Shown here: in pieces, positions 10,622 through 15,426 of the stretch
Layout: each line of letters begins with the position of its first letter
How positions within the stretch are numbered: the stretch's first letter is position 1
Source: a virus
IMG/VR virus record: IMGVR_UViG_3300034112_001137
Coordinates: 1-21,600 of that record
Strand: one strand, 5' to 3'
DNA length: 21,600 nucleotides
Translations under genes and position numbers: made by a program
Notes under the pieces: generated by a model
Databases searched by the model: none
The model's input: only the letters and a program-made list of their open reading frames with translations
What the model was told of the DNA's origin: nothing

Positions 10622-10637
10622 TGTGATAAGGCTCACA
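10622..10637. promoter_or_regulatory. CRP-like palindrome for P14
   Basis: TGTGA-TAAGGC-TCACA, perfect arms, centred at about -74.5 from the predicted P14 start. It lies in the divergent region between the two arms. Confidence 0.68.
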
Positions 10638-10753
10638 CTCACGCTCAAGACCAAAAGAATTATGGGCGCACTATCCAAAATGTCCGTTTTGTCCAGGGTG
10701 TGTATCATACATGTAAAAAATATATTAACATTTTCTTAAATCTTAAAAAGCAG

Positions 10754-10781
10754 TTGACTAGAATATAGGACGGGGTATAAT
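10754..10781 (+). promoter_or_regulatory. Sigma-A-type promoter for the first oxygenase, leaderless
   Basis: TTGACT, 16 bases, TATAAT. The predicted +1 (10788) is the A of the ATG, so the mRNA should be leaderless. It faces away from P14. The rest of the gap 10638-10753 is AT-rich with no other signal I can name. Confidence 0.8.
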
Positions 10782-10787
10782 AAGGGT

Positions 10788-11516
10788 ATGGAACCATATG
10801 CATCTATAGTTAAAAAACAGCTTGCTCAAATATTAGAAAAAGAACCCAATGCGGTACTAATTGAGAAGAACATAGTTGTACTAAAAAACTGGTTATCAGA
10901 TGATCTTTGCGACAGGTTAGTATCTCATGTAGAATCTTTTGGAGAAGATATTTGGTGGGAAAAAAACAAGCGAGAATGGTGGCATGGAAAATTTTTCTTT
11001 ATAGAAGATAAAGATCTTGATGCAGAGCTAAAACATATGCGTATAAGGCTACAGGAGCTGTTTAGACAAGAGCTCTGGGTAGAAAGTATGAACTCTGTTC
11101 ATAGAATGACTAAAGGCCAGTCTATGTTCTTACATGCTGATAATTTGGCGGAATCAATGGGGATGGACAACAAATGCGTATTTGGCGTTACTCATTATAT
11201 AAGCAATTTTGACGGTGGTGAGATATCTTATCCAAATATTGGATTTCAATATAAACCAGAAAAAGGCGATTTGTTATTACATCCTGGATGGGAAGCATAT
11301 GCACACTATACAGAAGATGTAAGAGGCGATAGAATCAGATATATTGTAGCTGGATTTGCATCACTTCCTGAAGCTGAGGAATTAAGAAAAAATGATCAGC
11401 TATATGAAGGCATAGATGCAATTAAAATGTCTAGTGCTGTAAATGGAGTATTTGGAGAAGATGATTTGCCTGAAGGATTTTACACTTTGCCACATGAGTA
11501 TACGAAAGAAAAATAA
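10788..11516 (+). CDS. 2-oxoglutarate/Fe(II)-dependent oxygenase, prolyl-4-hydroxylase-like
   Basis: 242 residues. The C-terminal jelly-roll carries the iron triad H-x-D (FLHADN, H116 and D118) and the distal histidine H173 (YAHYTEDVRGDRIRY). R182 or R184 is placed to bind the 2-oxoglutarate carboxylate. The FDGGEISYP and KPEKGDLLLHPG strands are typical of the P4H superfamily. It would hydroxylate a substrate using O2 and 2-oxoglutarate in the cytoplasm; the substrate cannot be read from sequence. The ATG sits at the predicted transcription start, so it is probably translated leaderless. The last ~50 residues extend past the domain. Many AUA codons occur here and a tRNA-Ile(UAU) is encoded nearby. 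It is clearly different from the two oxygenases downstream. Confidence 0.88.
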   Translation: MEPYASIVKKQLAQILEKEPNAVLIEKNIVVLKNWLSDDLCDRLVSHVESFGEDIWWEKNKREWWHGKFFFIEDKDLDAELKHMRIRLQELFRQELWVESMNSVHRMTKGQSMFLHADNLAESMGMDNKCVFGVTHYISNFDGGEISYPNIGFQYKPEKGDLLLHPGWEAYAHYTEDVRGDRIRYIVAGFASLPEAEELRKNDQLYEGIDAIKMSSAVNGVFGEDDLPEGFYTLPHEYTKEK

Positions 11517-11525
11517 ATAAACCTA

Positions 11526-11555
11526 TTGACTTTGATAAAAACAAAATGATACACT
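11526..11555 (+). promoter_or_regulatory. Promoter after the first oxygenase
   Basis: TTGACT, 18 bases, TACACT; predicted start near 11562. It would make an RNA with a structured first 60 bases leading towards the small membrane genes and tRNA-Ile. Confidence 0.6.
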
Positions 11556-11561
11556 TAGTTT

Positions 11562-11640
11562 GCTTTGTGGGGGCTTACCCTGAAACTCAATATGTACCAG
11601 ATGTAATCTGTGGGTATTTCAGGAACGCTTCTCTATCTTT
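11562..11640 (+). ncRNA. Structured RNA leader or small RNA (candidate)
   Basis: Downstream of the 11526 promoter, CCTGAAA (11579-11585) pairs perfectly with TTTCAGG (11617-11623) around an inner stem TACC-AGAT-GTA-ATCT-GGTA. No open reading frame covers it. Farther on (11640-11748) are two G6-type tracts (GGGGGG-TA-GGGGGG) and an extended -10 (TGC-TATAAA, about 11702) before the next gene. It matches no riboswitch I recognise; it could be a leader, a small RNA or an attenuator. Confidence 0.4.
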
Positions 11641-11748
11641 CCAAAAAGAAAAAATTTGGGGGGTAGGGGGGCTTTCCTAAAATCTAATATCCCCAGATAA
11701 TGCTATAAAAACATAAAGAAAATACATAAGAAAAGGCGGGATAAAAAG

Positions 11749-11826
11749 ATGAAGACTCTTATTGCAGTAGCCATAATAGCTGTCATTACTTTTATCCTTG
11801 GCATACTCATACAGATAATAGGCTAA
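11749..11826 (+). CDS. 25-aa membrane peptide
   Basis: MKTLIAVAIIAVITFILGIL then IQIIG: essentially a single transmembrane helix. An AAGGCGGG site lies upstream and the stop is five bases before tRNA-Ile. The very short length means function is unclear; holin-like or membrane-modulating peptides of this size are known in phages. Confidence 0.55.
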   Translation: MKTLIAVAIIAVITFILGILIQIIG

Positions 11827-11831
11827 TATAA

Positions 11832-11906
11832 GGGCCTATAGCTTAATCTGGTTAAAGCAATTGTCTTATATGCAATCGACTTTGGGTTCAAATCCCAATA
11901 GGCCTA
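11832..11906 (+). tRNA. tRNA-Ile (anticodon UAU), CCA not encoded
   Basis: A 75-base cloverleaf: acceptor GGGCCTA/TAGGCCT (one G-U), D-stem GCTT/AAGC, anticodon stem ATTGT/GCAAT with loop CTTATAT, T-stem TTGGG/CCCAA with loop TTCAAAT, discriminator A. The anticodon UAU reads AUA directly. Most bacteria read AUA with a lysidine-modified CAU tRNA instead, so this phage tRNA is notable. No CCA follows, so the host must add it. Confidence 0.92.
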
Positions 11907-11920
11907 CAAAGGAGTAGAAT

Positions 11921-12025
11921 ATGAATAATGTAAGAGTGCCATCTGAATGGCCAAGAAAAAAGAAGATCAGATTTATTGCCCTTTGCTTTCTTGCTATATC
12001 GATCTTCCTGTTTTTTAATATATAG
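11921..12025 (+). CDS. 34-aa membrane peptide
   Basis: MNNVRVPSEWPRKKKIRFIA then LCFLAISIFLFFNI: a basic N-terminus (PRKKK) followed by one hydrophobic helix to the C-terminus, so a single-pass protein with its N-terminus inside by the positive-inside rule. An AAAGGAG site precedes the ATG by seven bases. Confidence 0.65.
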   Translation: MNNVRVPSEWPRKKKIRFIALCFLAISIFLFFNI

Positions 12026-12031
12026 GCCTAC

Positions 12032-12060
12032 TTGGTTTCACGTGGAACATGGAGTATAAT
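12032..12060 (+). promoter_or_regulatory. Promoter for the 49-aa membrane protein, leaderless
   Basis: TTGGTT, 17 bases, TATAAT. The predicted +1 is the A of the ATG at 12067, the same geometry as the 10788 gene. Confidence 0.6.
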
Positions 12061-12066
12061 ACTAAT

Positions 12067-12216
12067 ATGATAGCTTATGATGTTCCTCTTTCCACCCTCC
12101 TTTTTATTATGTGGGCAGGTATTATAGTAGAGCATAAAATAGGGTCTGAGGAACAACGTCTAGCTAATATGGAGTATTTGAGAAGTTTATACGAAGATGA
12201 AAATGATGGTCTCTAA
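12067..12216 (+). CDS. 49-aa single-pass membrane protein with acidic tail
   Basis: MIAYDVPLSTLLFIMWAGII then VEHKIGSEEQRLANMEYLRS and an acidic end (YEDENDGL). There is one membrane helix near residues 7-22 and a charged helical C-terminus. I chose the ATG at 12067 because the -10 ends six bases before it; an in-frame ATG at 12049 would lie inside the promoter. Function unknown. Confidence 0.65.
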   Translation: MIAYDVPLSTLLFIMWAGIIVEHKIGSEEQRLANMEYLRSLYEDENDGL

Positions 12217-12267
12217 TTTTCGGCTCACTTTTCGCCGCACTTTCTGAAATCAATAAGGAGATATGTT

Positions 12268-13020
12268 ATGTCTATAGAAGTTGAAATATACAACGATAAA
12301 ATTTTTTATTTTAAAAATGCAATACCTAATTCTAAAGAAATTCTAAAGTACATAGAATCTACGTCAAATGATATTATTACCGATTGGCTACCATGGGGAA
12401 ATAAATATGCGTTTTCATTAGAGCAAAAAAAAGATTGGGAAGAATTAGGAATTACTCCAGAAGACTTTGGGTTAGCTAAATGTATATATGACCCAAACTG
12501 GTTTGACCCACATAAAAAAGATACTGAAAGTCATTGGGTATTTGAATCTATTAATAAAGCTGTTATAGATTGCTCAGATAAGTATGCAAACCATTTAGGG
12601 ATAGACACTACCTTGAATCCTAGAATCCCATCGCCTGGATATGTTATTGGTAAATACAACTCCATGCAATCTAGAGGACTGCACACAGACTGCCCCTATG
12701 ATGACCTAGAGCACTCCTTTGTCATATACTACAATGATGATTATTCTGATGGATATTTATATTTTCCAAACTATAATTTACAAATAAAACCAGAATCTGG
12801 AAGCATCATCATGTTTAAGTCTTCGGATCTAGATAATGAACATGAAGCTGTTCCTAATATAGGTTTTAAGTACATAACCCCACATTTTTGGAGAATGGGT
12901 CCATCACAAGGGTTTGTACCTTGGGGATTCAAAGATGTTAAATTACCAGAAAACGTAACTAATGATTTTTATAACTTGGAAACAGTAGAAAAAAATAAAA
13001 AACGGATATTTGGTGAATGA
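12268..13020 (+). CDS. 2-oxoglutarate/Fe(II)-dependent oxygenase, second copy type
   Basis: 250 residues. The iron ligands are H139 and D141 (GLHTDCP) and H192 (NEHEAVPNIGFKY), with K201 in the 2-oxoglutarate position; the YLYFPNYNLQIKPESGSIIMF strands fit the double-stranded beta-helix fold. The N-terminal ~115 residues are specific to it and aromatic-rich (DWLPWGNKYAF). It would catalyse hydroxylation of an unknown substrate. An AAGGAG site stands ten bases before the ATG. It overlaps the third oxygenase by four bases (ATGA), so the two are co-translated and may act on the same substrate. Similarity to the 10788 product is limited to the catalytic motifs. Confidence 0.82.
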   Translation: MSIEVEIYNDKIFYFKNAIPNSKEILKYIESTSNDIITDWLPWGNKYAFSLEQKKDWEELGITPEDFGLAKCIYDPNWFDPHKKDTESHWVFESINKAVIDCSDKYANHLGIDTTLNPRIPSPGYVIGKYNSMQSRGLHTDCPYDDLEHSFVIYYNDDYSDGYLYFPNYNLQIKPESGSIIMFKSSDLDNEHEAVPNIGFKYITPHFWRMGPSQGFVPWGFKDVKLPENVTNDFYNLETVEKNKKRIFGE

Positions 13021-13613
13021 TGGATAAAGTATACTTAGATGAAAACATATTTTATATAGAAGATTTTATATCTAAAAAGGATCTAGTTATCTTAAACAAT
13101 GCGATAAAGTCAGATTCTCATATAGAAGACTACGGACACTCATCACACACTTCTTTGATTATAGAAGAAAGTAATATTACCAGTATTTGGGATGGATATT
13201 TATCAAAGCTTGATGATTTTTTTAACAATGAAACAGAAACTTTAATCAGGCCCTATACAGATTTTGTGTCACTGATTAAATATAGAAATTTCGATTTTTC
13301 TTTCAATAATTTTCCAGAAGAGTTTGCAAAAACTGACTACATAATGCCTCCTCATGCAGACGATGTTTCTTATGACATGTCAGAACAAGATTTAATAGAA
13401 AGAAAATCTTTTGTGTCGAAAGGCATAATTATATTTATTAACGATGATTTTGAAGGTGGAGAAGTTGTGTATGTCAATAAGAATATATCTGTTAAGCCTA
13501 AAGCTGGCACACTAGTTTGCCACCCTGGAACAAAAGAATATTCTCATGCCGTAAATAAATTTTATAATGGAGACAGAATAATAGCATCAATGTTTGTACA
13601 CAAGCTTCTGTAA
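13017..13613 (+). CDS. 2-oxoglutarate/Fe(II)-dependent oxygenase, third
   Basis: 198 residues. H113 and D115 (PPHADDVSYD) and H177 (YSHAVNKFYNGDR, with R187) form the iron and 2-oxoglutarate site. The FEGGEVVYVNKNISVKPKAG segment matches P4H-like enzymes, as in the first oxygenase (FDGGEISYPN..., KPEKG). It is shorter than its neighbours, close to a minimal domain. The start is either of two adjacent Met codons (13017 or 13020). Translationally coupled to the preceding oxygenase. It is AT-rich with frequent AUA codons, like the other two. Confidence 0.85.
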   Translation: MMDKVYLDENIFYIEDFISKKDLVILNNAIKSDSHIEDYGHSSHTSLIIEESNITSIWDGYLSKLDDFFNNETETLIRPYTDFVSLIKYRNFDFSFNNFPEEFAKTDYIMPPHADDVSYDMSEQDLIERKSFVSKGIIIFINDDFEGGEVVYVNKNISVKPKAGTLVCHPGTKEYSHAVNKFYNGDRIIASMFVHKLL

Positions 13614-13632
13614 TATCTGACTAAAATAAAAA

Positions 13633-13660
13633 CCCCAATCAGAGGCGGATCCGATTGGGG
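13633..13660 (-). terminator. Intrinsic terminator between convergent gene sets
   Basis: CCCCAATC (13633-13640) pairs with GATTGGGG (13653-13660) around a 12-base loop. On the minus strand the stem is followed by TTTTTATTTT, so it ends the leftward set 15220-13691. It may also slow rightward transcripts, but only two T follow on that side. Confidence 0.85.
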
Positions 13661-13690
13661 TTAAGCACTTACGTGCATACGTAAGGAGTT

Positions 13691-13852
13691 TTATCTCGAC
13701 CTACGTAATTTTATTTTTATTTCCTTTATATTAAAGAATTTAATAAAAAGATTTTCTAATTTACACTCAAAACATTTACAGTTAGACAGAATTTGATTTT
13801 CCATTCTAAAGTATGGACTATTCATTACCTTTTGAAAATGTTTAGGTGACAT
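13691..13852 (-). CDS. 53-aa basic Cys-containing protein, leaderless
   Basis: MSPKHFQKVMNSPYFRMENQ, then CKCFECK and a Lys/Arg-rich tail (IKEIKIKLRRSR). CxCxxC suggests metal binding, and the tail suggests nucleic-acid contact. On the minus strand TATAAT (with TGA extension) ends six bases before the ATG, so it probably has its own leaderless mRNA. It is the last gene before the terminator. Confidence 0.62.
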   Translation of the reverse strand: MSPKHFQKVMNSPYFRMENQILSNCKCFECKLENLFIKFFNIKEIKIKLRRSR

Positions 13853-13858
13853 AAACTA

Positions 13859-13864
13859 ATTATA
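13859..13864 (-). promoter_or_regulatory. Extended -10 of the 13691-13852 gene
   Basis: TGA-TATAAT on the minus strand; the predicted +1 is 13852, the A of the ATG. No clear -35 is seen. Confidence 0.5.
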
Positions 13865-13867
13865 TCA

Positions 13868-14065
13868 CTATTCGTATTTTATAATGTCATTTTCATCAAG
13901 CTTGTTGTAAATTTCACTCATGTAATAAATCATTGCTGGGTTTGCCTCTTTAGTTTTTGCTTCCGCTTCTTCTTCAGTCATTCCAGACATCAATGCCATT
14001 TTTGTATTTATACTTTCATAAACTGCAACCATAAGTTGCACTACAGATTCTTTATCCTTATTCAT
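13868..14065 (-). CDS. Unknown 65-aa Met-rich helical protein
   Basis: Started at MNKDKESVVQLMVAVYESIN, with GGAAG nine bases upstream; the longer frame to 14122 lies mostly inside the upstream gene. It is rich in Met and Glu (KMALMSGMTEEEAEAKTKEA) and predicted helical. It overlaps the upstream stop by eight bases. Function unknown. Confidence 0.68.
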   Translation of the reverse strand: MNKDKESVVQLMVAVYESINTKMALMSGMTEEEAEAKTKEANPAMIYYMSEIYNKLDENDIIKYE

Positions 14066-14261
14066 TCTTTTCATCTTCCGCTCTAAATGCTGGGGAGGGT
14101 CCCAGCAAAAATCCCTCTTCATGATATTTTACCATTTTTTCAATCTCATTACTACCCCCATTTAATTTCGCTATTAGGCATAATACGTCATATATCCTAT
14201 GAAGCATTATGTAGTTAACCATAGGGAGATTGTCTTCTAAATTATTACTCGGATTGTCCAT
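14058..14261 (-). CDS. Unknown 67-aa helical protein
   Basis: MDNPSNNLEDNLPMVNYIML then HRIYDVLCLIAKLNGG and an acidic end. The PMVNYIMLHRIYDVLCLIA helix is amphipathic, and the layout resembles small actinophage proteins found near lysis genes, but I cannot name it. It overlaps the upstream gene by 17 bases. Confidence 0.68.
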   Translation of the reverse strand: MDNPSNNLEDNLPMVNYIMLHRIYDVLCLIAKLNGGSNEIEKMVKYHEEGFLLGPSPAFRAEDEKNE

Positions 14262-14448
14262 TTTTTACTTTCATATCTTCAAGCAATTCATCAATAGTTA
14301 TTAAACCTCTAGATTTAGCTTCTTCAGCATATTCTTTTACTACAATAAGTGCTTTTTCAGCAAGAAGCAACCCAGGCATATGCATGCATGGGATATTCCT
14401 TGCCACTTTGGCTCTTAGTGCTTCATCAAATTCATTATTCAGTGGCAT
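14245..14448 (-). CDS. Unknown 67-aa protein
   Basis: MPLNNEFDEALRAKVARNIP then CMHMPGLLLAEKALIVVKEY. Helical with a CxHxP element, no recognised family. It overlaps the upstream gene by 14 bases; a GGAGG site lies 10 bases before its ATG. Confidence 0.68.
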   Translation of the reverse strand: MPLNNEFDEALRAKVARNIPCMHMPGLLLAEKALIVVKEYAEEAKSRGLITIDELLEDMKVKNGQSE

Positions 14449-14647
14449 TTTTTACACCCTCCAACATTTTTGAATAAATAGCGGTACCAATATAATTTTT
14501 ATATTGGCAAGAAAGACAATACACAAATATTTTTTCTTCTATGTCTTCGTTTGAAAAGAGAAGACCCTGGTCTAATGGGCAAACCATCTCTGACACAAGG
14601 CCTTCTCTTGAGAGAGCTAGATATTGAGATACTACTTGTATCTTAAT
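14435..14647 (-). CDS. Zinc-ribbon-like 70-aa protein with possible ATT start
   Basis: The frame reads ATT-AAG-ATA-CAA and continues QVVSQYLALSREGLVSEMVC, then PLDQGLLF and VYCLSCQYKNYIG; one Cys (MVCPLD) plus CxxC suggest a small zinc fold. There is no ATG near the strong ribosome site AGAAAGGAG; the codon five bases after it is ATT (14647). Alternatives are GTG at 14596 (with AGAAGG four bases upstream) or ATG at 14587. I list the longest form because the site is a nine-base match to the expected anti-Shine-Dalgarno and the coding sense continues to it. The stop of the lysozyme-like gene is 12 bases upstream. Confidence 0.6.
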   Translation of the reverse strand: MKIQVVSQYLALSREGLVSEMVCPLDQGLLFSNEDIEEKIFVYCLSCQYKNYIGTAIYSKMLEGVKNATE

Positions 14648-14659
14648 ATTAACTCCTTT

Positions 14660-15220
14660 CTAACTTTTAGATGGAAACTTGTCTAACCACTCTTTTGTTC
14701 GAGGTGTTAAACCTTTCCATGACGACCAATCTTGACCGCCATTGGTCATATAATACGTTATCTCTGCGTTGATTGCTGGATCGAATAACGAGTAGTTACT
14801 ATCCAGTTTGAACTTTTCTTTACGATCATCACCTAGGTTACCCAACATGTTGATCTGAAAAATTCCATAGGAACTGTCTCCAGTTTTCCTGTTGCCGTTA
14901 TAAGCCATTGGGCGTCCATTAGACTCCTTTTTAGCCACAGCCCACGCCATTTTAAGGGCGCTACCCTCAAAGCCTACAGCCTTGAGAAGTTCAACCAATT
15001 CTTTGTCTGTTAAAGACTCTGATGGTTTCCACACAGTATTGCTGAATTGCTCCAGCTTTTCCTTGTTAAGTTGTGCTTCGGTTTTTACTTCTGGTTTTAC
15101 AACCAGCGCAGATGCTGATTGAATTATTTCTGGTTGACCAGTAAATAAAAACAGTACAGCTACTGCTATTGCAACATAGTGATGTAAGACATCGCTAAGT
15201 TTTTGCTTTATATTCTCCAT
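14660..15220 (-). CDS. Lysozyme/transglycosylase-like protein with N-terminal membrane segment
   Basis: 186 residues when started at MENIKQKLSDV, eight bases after GGAGG; ATG 15226 is too close to that site. Residues ~15-30 form a hydrophobic helix (AIAVAVLFLF), a signal or signal-anchor, followed by a linker. The catalytic domain has AWAVAKKESNGRPMA with candidate catalytic Glu99, SSYGIFQIN, and an INAEITYYM helix followed by DWSSWKG. These are hallmarks of the SLT/lysozyme-like fold that cuts peptidoglycan glycan strands. It acts outside the membrane. It could be an endolysin, or a virion- or cell-associated muralytic enzyme. It has its own sigma-A-like promoter (15254-15283), divergent from the ribonucleotide reductase. 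Confidence 0.85.
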   Translation of the reverse strand: MENIKQKLSDVLHHYVAIAVAVLFLFTGQPEIIQSASALVVKPEVKTEAQLNKEKLEQFSNTVWKPSESLTDKELVELLKAVGFEGSALKMAWAVAKKESNGRPMAYNGNRKTGDSSYGIFQINMLGNLGDDRKEKFKLDSNYSLFDPAINAEITYYMTNGGQDWSSWKGLTPRTKEWLDKFPSKS

Positions 15221-15253
15221 AGGCATTTCCTCCAATAGAGATAACGAACTATA

Positions 15254-15283
15254 AGAATACCATTAATCTTTACAATATGTCAA
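15254..15283 (-). promoter_or_regulatory. Sigma-A-type promoter for the lysozyme-like operon
   Basis: On the minus strand: TTGACA (perfect), 18 bases, TATTCT with extended TGG; predicted start near 15247, 27 bases before the ATG. Confidence 0.75.
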
Positions 15284-15373
15284 CTTAAAAAAAAGTGTTT
15301 ATTTATTCTAGTTAACCAATAAACTAGCTATTGAATAATATTTTTCACCCTTCCTTTCTATAAAAAACTTTGG

Positions 15374-15379
15374 TAGAAT
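15374..15379 (+). promoter_or_regulatory. Extended -10 for ribonucleotide reductase
   Basis: TGG-TAGAAT with predicted start near 15386 and no convincing -35. The 40-base leader is too short for a cobalamin riboswitch, so control by B12 through RNA is unlikely. Confidence 0.5.
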
Positions 15380-15426
15380 AAGACTCTTACTAAAATTTAT
15401 GTGCCATAGGGCGGAAAAGAGACAAA

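Noticed and set aside
15386-15426. Cobalamin riboswitch before the B12-dependent reductase
   Set aside because: The leader is only about 40 bases and lacks any B12-box-like sequence.
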